From Eutypa lata (taxonomy: Eukaryota > Ascomycota > Sordariomycetes > Xylariales > Diatrypaceae): a DNA stretch of 64,000 bases. The notes beneath the pieces were generated by a model that saw only the letters and a list, made by a program, of their open reading frames with translations, made no database searches and was not told the DNA's origin. The DNA lies in contig JAKULF010000006.1 in assembly GCA_022661535.1 (NCBI GenBank), positions 4,149,001-4,213,000 of the forward strand, given 5' to 3'. A program made the position numbers and the translations under genes. Position 1 is the first letter of the stretch, and every line of letters starts with the position of its first letter. Positions 1 to 12,020 of the stretch are shown piece after piece.

Positions 1-882
1 AGATAAAAATCTCTAACTAGTTCGACTAATACTATTGTAGTACCTATCGCCTATTACGCGCCAAATATGTGGATGAGATCCCTGTTGGTAACGTGGTTTC
101 CAGGGATTGCCAAATTGTAATCATGACCCTTGCCCTGGCGCTCAAGCAATTAACGAAGATCAAGTACAACTGGAAGGAGACAAGTGGACGGGAAGTAAGA
201 TATTTTTGTGGATATATTATATCTACTTGCTGCCATGCATGCATGCACGGGAGACTTACACGGGCACAGGCCCCGCAGTGTTCACCCCAATCAAACTGTC
301 TATTTCCACCTACAAAAAAAATTATTCTCACCAAATTAGGTGTGTTCATTATTTTGTCCACCGCCTTGAACGGGTATCCCCGCCAAAATCATTAATCCTA
401 TTTAGCTACATGTGCACTTCCGGGATGTCCATGCGAGACGTGACAGGCCAGCTTTCCTCTGTCTATTTTTCTTTGGTTTCCGAGATACGATAATATGCGC
501 CGTCAACAGCCCTACATACTTGATATGTTTCCTTCAGCTTAACAGGCATATCGTTCAAAGCGTTGATATGACAGCGCCGTAAGGGGTGGACGAGTCCATC
601 CTCTTTCTGGCTTATTGATAACTGATAGGTCATCCATACACAAAAGCTACCTAGGTATCCTCCTACGAAGTTTATAAGAGGTGGTAAATGGGTATTTATT
701 AACTAAACTTCCTCGAATCCCCCGCCGCTCGTATGGAGTCATGTGTGTATCATCACTGAAAGTATTTTCACATTTTGCAAAGAACATTTCAACACACCCA
801 TCCTTATCTACTTCCATGCGAATTATGGAGGCATTTTAGTTATTTGATCTTTCAAAATAGTTGAAAACAGTCCGGCCCTCGT
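1..882. other. Intergenic, no gene supported
   Basis: Several short overlapping frames occur on both strands between about 44 and 493, but none shows a recognisable motif or convincing splice structure, and they contradict one another. A GCATGCATGC-like palindromic stretch lies near 232-246. The segment next to 882 is the 3' flank of the minus-strand NmrA-like gene. I see nothing else. Confidence 0.6.
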
Positions 883-1994
883 TTACACCTTGCCAGCTGC
901 TATCTGTTTAATCATCTCCTTAACCTGCTCATCAGACATGACCTTTAACCCAAGCAACTCATTGTCGTCACGCTCTCTTGAATGATCCCACGCGTAGGCA
1001 TACTTGGGATCATTAACCGCATAGCGGATCTGGTACGTGATGACCTCGGGGGCCCAGTTGCCCTTGGCCAGCTCCGCCATGGTCCAGTCGTACTTTTCCT
1101 TGCCGTTCTCTTGCGTGACCACCCATCCGTCGGCCCCGAGGGCTTCCTGGGCGAGCGCTAACATCTCGCTCTGCGACTTCGTCACTGACCGGATATCCAC
1201 ATATCTGTTCTCCGTCTCCTCCGCGTGCAGCAGCACACCCGCGACCACGCGCCCGATGTCTCCGAGCGTGCTTTGGGGGAGTGAGACCTTGCCCCCGTCC
1301 ATGATCTGGGCCGTCTTGTTTTTCACGTCAATGCCCAGAAAAGCCCGCTCGAGCCCCCAGTCGAAGAAGGGACCGGTCGCGACGGAGGTCCAGGTCAGCC
1401 CCCTACCCCCGGGGTTTTCCTTGGCAGCGGCGGCAGCGACCCCCCTTAGGTACGCTAACGTGCGCACCTTATCCGCGAAGACGGGGAACATCTTCAGCGT
1501 CGTCTCCGGGTCGTACTCTGGGTTAGTAAAAACAAGTTAGCATTTAATCTTTCATGGTAACTTGTAGAAGATTCTATAACACAACGAGAAATGTAAGATG
1601 TTGACTTGTGTTGGTACTGACCGAAGCCGAACTCGGCGGGGATGAGGCGGTATACCCCCGCGGCCCGCGCCGCATCGATAACCCGCGTGTTAATTGCGAA
1701 GCCTGGGTCCGAGATCTCGTTGACGACGGCATCTTGGCCATGCAGGGCCAAGGTCACGGAGTCGAGGGAGTTGAGGTCGGCCTCCTTCACGGTGACTTCG
1801 CTAGGGAATACGTGCGAAGAGCCTGGACGGACGAGCACGGTGACGTTGAACTTGCCGGTAGCAAGAAGGGCTTTTAGCGTTGGTACACCGATGCTACCGG
1901 TGGCCTGTTGAAAGGTCAGTTATGTAATGATATAACCTGCGACGGTTGCTCAACATACACCTATAAGGGCGACGTTCTTGATCACGGGAGCCAT
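883..1994 (-). CDS. NmrA-like / isoflavone-reductase-like NAD(P)-binding protein
   Basis: This is a predicted cytosolic NAD(P)H-dependent oxidoreductase or redox-sensing protein of the NmrA/PCBER group, 318 residues, the usual size. I read three exons: 1994-1959, 1904-1622 and 1520-883. The first ends exactly before a GTATGT donor. Joining the exons gives MAPVIKNVALIG followed by ATGSIG, the N-terminal Rossmann glycine motif (residues about 12-18). A VLVRPGS-type second strand, typical for NADP binders, follows. The region IPAEFGFEYDPE spans the second splice (phase 1) and matches the family segment IPSEFG. The last exon holds the substrate domain and ends at TAA (883-885). The ATG at 1994 is the only start giving the complete Rossmann motif. 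The substrate cannot be told. No obvious partner gene is next to it; the nearest gene is the divergent MFS gene 2 kb away. Confidence 0.88.
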
Positions 1995-2160
1995 GGCGCT
2001 GAAGTAAGAACTGCTCGACGTAATACTGTGGTACGGGTGTTGTGGTCTGATAATTCAATTTCTGGGCGATTGAGATACTGTTGCTAAGGATGGAAAGTAC
2101 TCCCGGAAATCGCATGCGTTTATATGTTATTCAGGATCGTATAAGCGATGATACCTCCGC

Positions 2161-2530
2161 GTTGCTTTGTAATCATATTGATTTCTCATCAAATTCTTCT
2201 TCTACTATACGGTGGATGGAGCCAACATACCAACCGCTTGAAGATCATTCGACCATACCGGAATTCGAAGATGCTTAATAGCGCTGACACATATTATCAG
2301 GGGCTGGGACGGTAATGGGATAATAAAGATACGTACCATAATTCGTATATAAATAGTCGACGTCCCTACAGGCGTACAGAAGAGATAGAAAGTCATCATG
2401 GACCTTAGAGCCAAAGAAAGTACTTAGTTGAATAGAACCCCAGTTCCATACCTTACAGTCCTTGTCATAATAGTGTATATTCGTCTTGCTTTGTAATCAT
2501 TGATTTCTCATCAGATTCCTCTAGATCTAT
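2161..2530. repeat. Short direct repeat pair, about 40 bp, 325 bp apart
   Basis: The segment at about 2162-2205 (TTGCTTTGTAATCAT, a 3-nt gap difference, then GATTTCTCATCA) recurs at about 2486-2527 in the same orientation. Differences are a 2-nt indel and a few A/G and C/T transitions. It could be a remnant of a mobile element or a local duplication. No target-site duplication was seen. Confidence 0.65.
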
Positions 2531-2759
2531 TGCAATATTTCCATTCTACGAGTATTCTATTCATGACGTCAACAACCAGTCAGCTGTGCTAAAATAGCGT
2601 CGATAATAGCTAGCAAAGTGAAATTATAAATCATAGATTTATCAATCGAATAAGTTACAGTGGTCAATTCAATTATATAACGACGAACTTAGACCCCGTG
2701 TAGATGGACTGCTTAAATTAGAATTTTGAATCTTCCGAGTGGGAGAAGTCGTATTATGG

Positions 2760-3110
2760 TTGTTGCTAAGTCGGATCATCCCGAGTGGGAGAGATTACAG
2801 TAGGCATGATTCGGAACTCCGATTCCTTCGGATTGGTAAGCTGATGTCAACTATGGTATGGTTGGTTAATTTTTACTTAGCCTTCAAGCGACCGCTCGCC
2901 AATTCCTGTATTGGAGGTTATACTTACCCCTGGTCCGGTGGTGGAGTAGCTCCACCACACCCTATATAAGGGTGGGAGCACCCCCCAGAGCCCTAGGCTG
3001 CTCCCTTTCCCGTTTTCCTTCTTTGGAGCTTGAGCAGAGCAAATGTAAGGACATCCCTGATGCGATACAAATATCACCAAATTTAATACTGGTACACAGA
3101 TTGCGACGAG
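2760..3110 (+). repeat. Candidate solo LTR remnant
   Basis: The stretch starts with TGTTGCTAAGTC and has a TATA-like CCTATATAAG at 2961-2970, followed by a C/T-rich leader and a terminal part with ACTGGTACACAGATTGCGACG. This resembles the U3-R-U5 layout of fungal copia-type LTRs. A second copy is not present in the window, so the call rests on composition and layout only. It could equally be a small promoter. Confidence 0.3.
2938..2958. repeat. Perfect 9-bp inverted repeat (hairpin)
   Basis: GTGGTGGAG, TAG, CTCCACCAC forms a perfect 9-bp stem with a 3-nt loop, just upstream of the TATA-like box at 2961. It could be a protein-binding palindrome or a structural part of the candidate LTR. Confidence 0.7.
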
Positions 3111-4030
3111 ACGATTATGTGGTCAATACCCTGGAGACCTAGGGAACGAGGTGCTCCGGCGCCAAATGAGTAAGAACACATAGCAGACGGTATAGTGTGT
3201 GAATGTAAGTCGGTGTATTCTTTGTAGCGCTTCTTGCTTACAGAACTAGTGAGGGCTCAAGTTCCCAGGGTTTATCGAAGATTCGCCGAGTCAATAGCGG
3301 TGAATGTGTCACCATTAGACTTTGAGCTATCAGCCTAGTTTGACCAAGCTTAATATATTTGATGCAGTTGGCTATTTAGCGGAGGGAGCAAACTTATATC
3401 ATACGATGGAAGATAACAATTGAAAGGATAATGGATCGACTTAGGCTGCATAGTTGGTTCATTACTTAATAAGTGTACTGACGTTATTAAGGGGCCATTG
3501 AATTAGGTAACTACCTTTGATAGACATTTCAAATGTATACGCTACGTATTATGAAAGTGGCAAACGATAGTGGTTGATAATGATAAGCCGCTTGACCTAA
3601 GGCCAGACTATTTGACGACGATAACAATCTAGCTGGCAGTGGTCTTAGTACTGGTAGGCAGGTAGATTAGCAGGCAAGGGAGAACATGATCGCGTGGAAT
3701 TCAATATCAATATTTGTGTCTCAAGGGTATCGCGCTATCTACCTCGAACACCTACGGCATTTAAGACATTAATTTCGCATCATTGCCGATCCGCTTGGAT
3801 CTTCGAGGCCCGAACACAGGGAGACCGTGAACAGCAGGAATGGTGTTCATCGTTGGGAGCCACCGCTAGAAAAGAACTCGAGTCCCACTCAGCTCGTACC
3901 CAGTCCATTTTCAACATTTAGTGCTACGCAAAAGTTTGGTTGGATCCAGTGACATTGGCTGGCCGGTGTTAGAGCACCTACTTATTTATGGATGACAACA
4001 CGACGACGGTATAGGTGAAGAAACCAAACG

Positions 4031-6010
4031 ATGATGGCCCTCGATATTTATTGGATCGGGCTCATAGTCCTCGTTCCCACAGTTGCATTCGCGGCCGGGC
4101 ACAACATCATACTTAAACCCTTTAGGAGGACGGGGAGAATAAGAGCAGAGTCACAGGAGAGGTTCCCGCTAAATAAGAAACGTGATGAGGAAGCTAGAAA
4201 GTTCCGATGGACATTCTTGCAGGTGTACCTCCTTGTCATGGGTTCTGAATGGTTACAAGTGAGCGACACATCACATCTATTTCCCTCTTTCATCCATCAA
4301 CAAACTGACCTCCGCATCGAAAGGGACCCTACATGTACACCCTCCTCCGCGATGAAAAAGGCCTATCCGAATCCTCTGTAGCTCTCCTCTACACAACCGC
4401 CTACTCATCCGCAGCTGCAACAGCTTTTGTCACCGGATGGCTCGCGGACCGCTTCGGTCGTCGCGCCGCCTGCCTCGCCTTCTGCGGTATCCACTGCCTG
4501 GCGTCCGCGTCAGTGCTATCGAGCAACCTGAGCGTTCTGACCCTTGGCCGCGTTGCAGGCGGTGTCGCCATCACCCTCCTGTGGACTGCATTCGAGAGCT
4601 GGATGGTCGCAGAGTGGAATGCGCGAAATCTTGATGGCGACGAGGATGAGAATGCAGTACCGGGTATGGGTGGTCTCGCTGCTATGTTTGGCCTTATGAC
4701 GACTGCGAACTGTATCACCGCTATATCGGCTGGCGTGCTCTCACATTGCGTCGTGCTTGCGCTTGGGTCAAAGACGGATCCGTTTCTTATTGGGATGGTG
4801 AGTTCATGCCTACCTCTGAATACTTTCTACCGCCATGAGGTTTTGTTTTGTTTTGGTCCACTGGGCTGGGCTGATCAAATATCTTTGATAATAACACATG
4901 CAGGCCCTTGATGTTTGTGCCGCCATCATCATGTTCCGCACCTGGAATGAGAACCGTGGTACGGGAGAAAAACGCAATCACTACACAGAAGCGGCATCAG
5001 ATGAGTCGCAGGGGGAGCTTGGCGAGACTAATATGCTACCACAAAAGGACACTCGACCGGAAAGTGGCGGAAACCCACTAAAAGATATCAGAATCTGGAT
5101 CCTGAGCTTCGTATCTTGTTGCTTCGAGGGGACCATCTTCCTCCTCATGTTCTTCTGGCCCGGTGCATTGCAAGAGGCACACGCGCGAGAGAACCCGGAT
5201 CAAGATGAAGCTGCAAACGCTGTCCCATACGGCGTGACATTTGCGTGCTTCATGGGAACTATGGTTCTCGGTGCACTTCTGTTCAATGCGCTTGTTCGGT
5301 ATCATCATCGTGCTGCGGCGCGCACATACGTCGACATAGGAGCCGACTCTGACTATAAATATGAAAGTGGTATTATTGGTGAGGAGAACATTAGAAGACG
5401 TGGAAGTACCAGTAGCAGCAGTACTAGTGAGAATCAGGAACCCTGCGTTTGTTGGAAACGCAAAATTGCTGTCATCCTGACGCCTACCCGTCTCCTGGCG
5501 GCGGCACTCTTCTTAGCTGCCGCGAGCTTCCTCATTGCGGCCTTTGCACGCGCCGAGTTGTCTCTCTTTGCCGCTTTCCTCGTTCTCGAGGCCTGTAACG
5601 GTATCTACGTGCCTAGCATTGCGTTCCACAGGAGCGCAATTGTTGACGATGAGGGACGTGCCAGCATTTATGGTGTCATGAACGTTCCGTTGTTCATATT
5701 TGTTGTGGTGGCTTTATGTACTACAAGTGGCCGTGGGGGTGAGTCTATTCATTTCCCCACCGTTTTTGATGCGTTTTCTTCAAACCACCCGTTTGGCTTT
5801 CCCGCGAGAAAGGAGTTAGGAGATTTCGTTTACAGAAATTCGAACATTAAAAGCTAACCTTGCATAGGAGATCATCGGCAGACTGTCTTTCTGTTCTGTG
5901 CTGCCCTGCTACTAGCTGCGGCCATGGCAACCATATTAGGTCTTCGAGACCTTGGCCGACGGAAGGGATTCTCGCCACTCCCAGTCCGAGATTGCGGCCC
6001 CAAGAAATAG
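4031..6010 (+). CDS. MFS transporter, MFSD5 / molybdate-anion transporter family
   Basis: This is an integral membrane protein of the MFS_5 (DUF791) family, whose characterised members include the algal and human MFSD5 molybdate transporters. I read four exons: 4031-4258, 4324-4797, 4904-5738 and 5868-6010, giving 559 residues, close to the fungal norm. Introns start with GTGAGC, GTGAGT and GTGAGT, and all phases agree. Visible features are an N-terminal membrane segment, the MFS loop motif GWLADRFGRRAA after the early helices, GRVAGGVAITLLWTAFESW (typical of the family), an acidic loop with N-DGDEDENA, a long charged serine-rich central loop, and a C-terminal helix set that includes VLEACNGIYVPS. 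The ATG at 4031 is followed at once by a second ATG codon. Anion transport across a membrane is inferred from the family; substrate and membrane are not shown by the sequence. Confidence 0.85.
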
Positions 6011-6226
6011 AGCATTGAGTAGATATAACAGCCAACCAGTTTTGTGTAACTGTTTCATTCACTTTACGCACTAATTTAATTGCTTAAAGCTTATTGAGGT
6101 CTCACTATAAGCATAGACCTTTAAACCTATCCATGTTATATAGTATAAAGCATTGACTCAATCTGCACGCTGAAACCGATAACTTGACCTTCTAAATATA
6201 ATCCCTGTGCACAAGATCATCCCTAT

Positions 6227-7435
6227 TCACCCTTGGTGATGGACATCCGAACAATTGTCAAGTTCCCAGTACGGTGAGCTCGTCTTCTTCTTGCGGACGA
6301 TCAATCCGAAAGGATCGAAGACCCTAACCAGAAGCGGCCGGGTATCCGACATATCCTCGCCCTCAATCTCAGTCGTGCCATCTCGCGACAAGTAAACGCG
6401 GTAGTTTCCCGGCATGTAGCGCCTTGGGTTTCGCACATTCCAGAGGACCGAGTTTATGAGCATTAGGGTCGCCTCGAAGACGTAGAAGAACCACTCGTAC
6501 CGCAGGGCAGGGCTCAGGGCCGCAAGCGCTTCGGGATTGTCAAGATCAACTGTCGTGTTGCCCGTCTCTTCTACCATGCGGTACACGCAGCGCACGAAGA
6601 TGAGTACCGTACTGATATATAGTGTAATTAAGGGGCTTGAGACCGCCTTGACGCGCATATTGGCTTGGGAGCATCGTCTGTGGAAGAGGACTGCGAGCAC
6701 AACGAAAGTCGCAATTACAACAATTTGAAGGACGAGCGCGGCCGTTGTGAAGTGGCTTCCCGTGGCTTGAGATGTCGGTGAGGCTGAAGGGTTAGAGCGC
6801 AAGGATACTCCTAATGAGTTGAGGGTCTCGATAAGTGCAGACAGGGTGCCAAAGGTGGCCATAACCTTGCCGGGATCAAGAGGTGCGAAGTAGGGCACGT
6901 AGTAGAATATTCGTCCTAGGATGTGGTAGTTGGCCAGTTCAAGCATCGGACTTTGCAGTGACAAAGTGTTAGCTGGGCTAATACTCAAAGTAGTATTTTA
7001 TATCGTATGGGGGATAACATCACTTACGGGCATACGTATATCAAAACTTGGCTGATGACATATATAATAAGATTCTGTGTGCTGTACAAATACTCGAAGG
7101 CTCCGTATTCCCGCAAGGCATACCCGACAGTGAAAGACACTGCACAGAGCGGATGGAGTCCCATCAACTTCCAACATTTATAACGACTAGTGGTGAAAAT
7201 CAGTAAAATTTCCTTTACCGTGACAAGGTGGAATAATGCACTTACTAACATTGCCAGAGATGACCAGCCGCAGAGGCAGCGAACGCAATGGTGAATATTA
7301 TAGGTGCTACCTTGTTAGGGGCATAAACGTAAAGACTCCCCTCCACTAGGATCTCGTATGTTAGCTGGAATGCCTTGAGAAATGGGTTTGGAGAGTCTTC
7401 ATACCAGGAGTTCCGTCTCCCATCTTGAACTAGAG
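6227..7435 (-). CDS. RTA1-like lipid-translocating/resistance membrane protein, 5' end unresolved
   Basis: Fungal RTA1 family proteins are seven-helix membrane proteins; yeast Rta1 and Rsb1 are linked to resistance to toxic lipids and aminocholesterol. Exons that join in frame are 7435-7246, 7186-7028 and 6950-6227. The joined protein reads through SLYVYAPNKVAPIIFTIAF, HLWQCYRYKCWK, YVCPPMLELANYH and LGRIFYYVPY. The last is the family signature, LGRI followed by an aromatic stretch. The C-terminal part has WFFYVFEATLM-type helices and a charged tail ending at 6227. Upstream of 7435 the same frame meets a TGA and there is no in-frame ATG. There must be another 5' exon, or the start has been lost. 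The open acceptor TTTCCAG at about 7436 supports a further exon, but I could not place it. The family call is firm; gene integrity is not. Confidence 0.75.
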
Positions 7436-8784
7436 CTGGAAATATCAGAGGGGAAGGATTGAGAGGGGATCAACTATCAAAGTATGTATGGAGTGTATGG
7501 AGAATGCAGGCATCTACAGGGTCAATTGCTGAGCTTCGGCTGTGGACTGAGGTTCCTGTCTACATTGATATCGTGTACACCAGCGAACTTTATAACAATA
7601 TTTTGCGCTTCATGACGCGTTGTCTTCCCATGCTGCGCCTCAACTACCGTCAAAATTACATTCGGAATGCACTTGAATACTTTCCCGGGATGGCCGTATA
7701 GGAATTCCGTGTAGGCAGCCCTATTGATAGATTGAGCTCTGCGTAGGGCTTAGTTCATGGAAGGGCGTAGATTTCCTATAATGCCTCCACATGTTCAGTG
7801 TTCTTGGCAACAAATAGGGGACCTATAAGCTCACGAAAAAGTGAATAGGTGGGTTGTTCGGGGGCCTAGGGCCCGCGGGCGGTCGCCGAACTTAGAAGTC
7901 TTCACATAAAGAAAAGATCTATCTGTAGACTGTTCGGAAGCCTAGGACCCGTGGATTACATCTGAACAATTGAGTACTGAGCAAATAACGTTGTCGAATA
8001 CGGCAAGCTCCGTAATTTACCTAATAGTACTCTAAGACTTTGAATCTATCGAGTATGCAGTTAACTTCGTGCGATTACAGGAGAAAAATAGCCCATCAAC
8101 AGTTAGATATGATGGACCGTGCATTCGGCCTTCGCGGGGGCAAATGAGATGTTGAACAATTTCAATTGACCTTGATCGCCTGAACATTGTCATTTTGTAA
8201 CTGCCCGAGAAAGTCTACAAGGGGCATCACGACTCAAAGAGCAAGCGCGTAAGCTCACTATACGTCCCCGAGAAAATAATATCATAATAAGACAAGAAAA
8301 GTAACAGGTCAATTATTCTGAACCAGGTAACTTGTCAACAGCGGTGTGGACAATTATATAAATACCGTAAGTTTTGGAAGAAATAAATTTACGCAAAGTT
8401 TTATTTATGGTGCATCCGATCGTAGATTCCGTGAGCATCACTGAAACAAGTCATCTGTTACATGAAACGCGGCATGGCAACCACTACATGAAGTTGACCA
8501 ATGATCATCTCTGTAGTAGATCCTACAGGAGTGAGTACCCGAACGGATTACGACGTCGGGATATAGAATTTACGAAGCATCTGGCTGCTTCTGCCTAATG
8601 ATGATGCGCAACCTTCCGTTTGGTTCATCAAACTAATACCAATTCATCATCATCTACCAAAAGTATAGAGCAAGTCTAAACAGGACAATTACATACACCC
8701 AACACTGCTACCTTTCAAGATCATATTCTTGGGAGTCTCTTAGTGGAAAGTGCTTATTATTTCCCCGCCCGATACTGCAACGCC
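7436..8784. other. Intergenic region, may contain the first exon of the RTA1-like gene
   Basis: No supported complete gene lies here. A frame at 7459-7701 on the plus strand and another at 8374-8598 have no recognisable motifs. The stretch next to 7436 probably contains the missing first exon of the minus-strand RTA1-like gene. The right end is the promoter side of the DUF4238 gene. Confidence 0.5.
7855..7965 (+). repeat. Imperfect direct repeat around GCCTAGG
   Basis: GTTCGGGGGCCTAGGGCCCG near 7857 recurs as GTTCGGAAGCCTAGGACCCG near 7939, about 82 bp away. The differences are G-to-A transitions, the kind RIP makes, but the units are far too short to be RIP targets themselves. They may be the edge of an old repeat. 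Confidence 0.55.
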
Positions 8785-11211
8785 ATGGCATCTTCATCTT
8801 CATCCACTTCCCCTCGCCCCGAATATCAGCATTTCGTTCCTCAGTTCCTGTTGCGAAATTTCGCCCACCCGTACAAACCTCTTAAAAATGGCCCTCAGCG
8901 ACGCAGACAGCCGAAACAGAAGGGCGCAAGGACTTACCCGGGTGATCCCGTCGTGAATAATGTCAACCTTCTGGCCGAGCCCCTCGCTATCGAAGAGACA
9001 TTGGTGAAGCGTATCCTGGGGATCAACGACATGTACCAGGACACGAGCCAGCCGACAGCGAAGCAGCAGCGTCACATCGAAAGCCTGTTCGGAAAGTTGG
9101 AAAGCGAAGCCAGCCCGATCTTCCGCAAGATCGTGAAGTCGTTCGAGAAGGGAGACCCGGGGGTGTGGATCACGCGCGTGGAAAGAGACCGCATCCGAAA
9201 GTTCCTCTTCCTATTGAAATATCGTGGATCGACGTTCCACCGGAGGTTCTACCACGTCAATGCCAGCGATTACGACTGCAACGACCAGGTGTTTCTCCAC
9301 AAATACATGCGTGAGAAGGGCTTCGAGAGGCCCGTGGATGTCTGGTTCAATAATATTAAGGTCATTGCAGAGCTTGATATGGATGTCGAAGACAAGTGGA
9401 TATCCCATCTGTTCGACAATATCTACCCTCGTGATGCCGCATGGTTCCTGTCGCACGTACAGATGATGTACATGGCGATATGCTCGCCCTCGGATCCCAG
9501 TGCGGAGTTCATACTGACCGATAACAGCTATAATGTTTGGGAAGGGGTGAACAGCTTCGTGCCCGATCCAAAGACAGGGGGGGCGAAGTCGAGTCACTGG
9601 GTCAATTTCCACGAATTTGCACCGATATCACCCAAGTTGACAATTGTGTTGAGAAACTTCATTATGCCAGTATCCGAAGAGGACAGCCACGAGGACATCA
9701 AAGAACAGCGAGCCCTTTGGCGCAATGCGGCTGTTGACAGTTATTTCGGACCTGGCGTAGAATCAGCACTGAAAGATTTACCTATACAGAAACCACGCAA
9801 CAACTACAGTGAGATAGTCAACGGTCGGGTGAGACTAATCAAGGACGACTGGAGAAAGAATAGAGGAGACAAGTTCTGCTTCAGGTTCTTTCGCATTGGA
9901 ATGGAGCACGTCAATAAAATCAATGACTATATGCTGGACAACGCCCGTTTCTGTACGACCATCATCTTCGGATCTAAGGACAACTTCGTAAGATCCCTCG
10001 AGTGGTATATGACGGAGCCATGTCTTGACGGAAAGGTGATTGTGGGCGAAGACGCGGACCAAAGGTTGAAGTTGATCAAGAACCTTGCAGTGCTGATGAA
10101 GTCCCTGGGATCAACCGCAGAGCCCATCTGGAATGAGTCTCCTCAAACTGTACTGTCCGAGTTTGAAAAGATGCAACTCATGAACGAAGGGCTAGAAGTA
10201 CTATGTGAAGAGATGACTGAAAAGTTGAAGGATAACCTAGGAAGTCAGTCACCAACGGAGTATATGCACTTATACACGGCCCTAGGTATGAGTAGCTCTG
10301 TTGTTTTCTTTTTGATCTATATTAACGTCTTCCTATGTACAGGCGGATCTACAGACACGTTCTTCTACGACCTCGAGCAAAGCCGTAGAATGCTGCACCT
10401 GCGAATCAAACTGGACTCCTGGTCTCAAGGGGTACCCGAGTTTATACGGACTAGAAATAGGGAGCTATTGATAGACACATATATGCGGCTTTCATCTAGC
10501 CGAGTATGGCTCTTCTCACAAAGAGTCAAACTCATGGTCCTCAACCACAACAAAGATGTGGATATAGTAGAAGAACAGAAACGGGGTGCACTACCCCTAG
10601 ATTCTCCAGAGGGCATTATTGCAGATAGTAAGTGATTAGCCTAGTTGGCTTTTATAATGAGGTAGCTCATAATACTCTAGCCGCATCTCGCCTCGTCAAG
10701 CATGAAAAGCTGAATCGTCTGATATACAATACCGCAATGAATAGTACTGAGAAGGAGAACAATCCGGACTTCAAACCCTGGCTGAACGTGACTTTCCACA
10801 CGCCAGGGGCTGGGTTCTTGGTTATGGAGGCGAACAAGTTTATATTTCGGCCAGGTATGTTGCATTGCCTTGGTATGACTACAAACTAACAAGAAGACAG
10901 GTAATATCACAGAATGCGGTAAGAAACGTTTGCATCTTCACTAGACAAATATTAATATACTTCTAGGAATCCCCGGTATCGAGAATTTGGCAAGAGAACA
11001 AGAACGCCTGATCGTCGAGCGCCAGTTTCACCGCGCAGATGCTTTCGACAGCCCTTTCTATGACGACGAAGACAAAATCGAACTTCTGACCCGCATAAAG
11101 GTGCGGCCGAAATTCAAGCAGGCCATTGGAAGCAAGCTGGAGACTCGCCTGCTCAAGAAGATGGAAGCTGTGTTCTTCGATTTCACATACCCAACACCTC
11201 CCGTACGATAA
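8785..11211 (+). CDS. DUF4238-domain protein, five exons including an 18-nt micro-exon
   Basis: This is a fungal DUF4238 protein of unknown function, 740 residues in my model. The domain start is clear: EYQHFVPQFLLRNFAHP (about residues 13-29) is the HxVPQFYLRxF signature, followed by the usual helical segments and an ILTDNSYNVWEG block (about residue 245) typical of the family. The start ATG at 8785 (GCCATGGC) is chosen over an upstream non-ATG extension. Exons are 8785-10285, 10343-10627, 10681-10854, 10901-10918 and 10967-11211. The fourth exon is only 18 nt and is flanked by consensus GTATGT and GTAAGA donors; phases fit on both sides and give FRPGNITECGIPGIEN. The first intron is 57 nt and open in frame, so retention would add 19 residues. 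The C-terminal part beyond about residue 500 is charged and helical, without a domain I know. Prokaryotic DUF4238 proteins sometimes sit in defence-like settings; no function is established here. Confidence 0.85.
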
Positions 11212-12020
11212 GGGTGGTGCTCCAACGGATAGCTTTTTGTTTCTATCCCTTTGTTAATTAGATTTGCGATGTTTTAGAAAATGTCAATAGTCACCAAATC
11301 CAGATGTTAAAATGAAGTCTAAATTTAAGGAACGAATAATGACTTTAGCCACCTCCTACTCCTTGCAGAGATGGCCTATAGCCCAGGCCATAATTAGCTA
11401 GCAGAGATATTTTACCTAAAAGTTTCCATTTGCATCCCTTCAAGGATAACACGTTTTTTCCTTGGGTATAGCCAATACCCCGGGTTAAGAAAGGCCTTAA
11501 ATGTGAGACTATTTTTACGCTTAGCAGGGTATTGCGCGAAGAAGTCGCACATCTAATTAAAGGCCCATTTATATGTGGCCGCTGAGAACTGCCGCATATT
11601 TATGCTATAGGCGGCTAAGCTCTTACCCGGTACACATAGATTAGTATCTGCATCAAAAACTATGGTCTGGATGAGCTTATTGTACGGAACGACGCTAAAC
11701 TTCGCCACCACGGGATGGAGGTCGAATATAAGGGTCATCAGCTCGCGTTAAATAGGGGGAGCTGCCTGGCTTAAAGGTAATTAATATCTAGATTACTAGA
11801 ACACGTGTTAATACCACCGGACGGAAATCGGGGTAGAGTCTGCTGTTAAAGCGACTGTAACAATTAACTAAAAGGAACATGAAATAATAAGCCCGGAAGT
11901 TGAACGGTTCAATTTCGCCGAGAATGAACTCATCAACTTATCAACATCGATAGTATGACACCATCCCCCCCCCCCTTTTCCCCTTTTACCCCTCGCCCCT
12001 TACGATACCACCACATCTGA
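11212..12020. other. Intergenic region, possible decayed minus-strand frame
   Basis: A minus-strand frame of about 60 codons at 11738-11553 continues after a stop into a second open stretch (about 11550-11450, with NSLTFKAFLNPGYW), as if an older gene had decayed. I do not recognise the family. A C-run and T-run lie near 11966-11992, next to the rvt stop codon. Confidence 0.35.

Larger units (their letters stand above)
1995..4030. other. Repeat-bearing intergenic region
   Basis: About 2 kb lie between the divergent NmrA-like and MFSD5-like genes. No coding frame is convincing; short frames at 2081-2278, 2739-2969 and 3694-3921 lack motifs. The stretch holds a duplicated 40-bp segment, a strong hairpin and a candidate solo LTR (listed separately). 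The rest looks like ordinary AT-leaning intergenic DNA. Confidence 0.6.

Noticed and set aside
69..493. Overlapping frames of about 105-130 codons on both strands
   Set aside because: No motifs, conflicting frames, and weak start contexts.
883..11211. A secondary-metabolite cluster formed by the NmrA-like, MFS, RTA1 and DUF4238 genes
   Set aside because: No backbone synthase, terpene cyclase, NRPS, PKS or pathway regulator is present.
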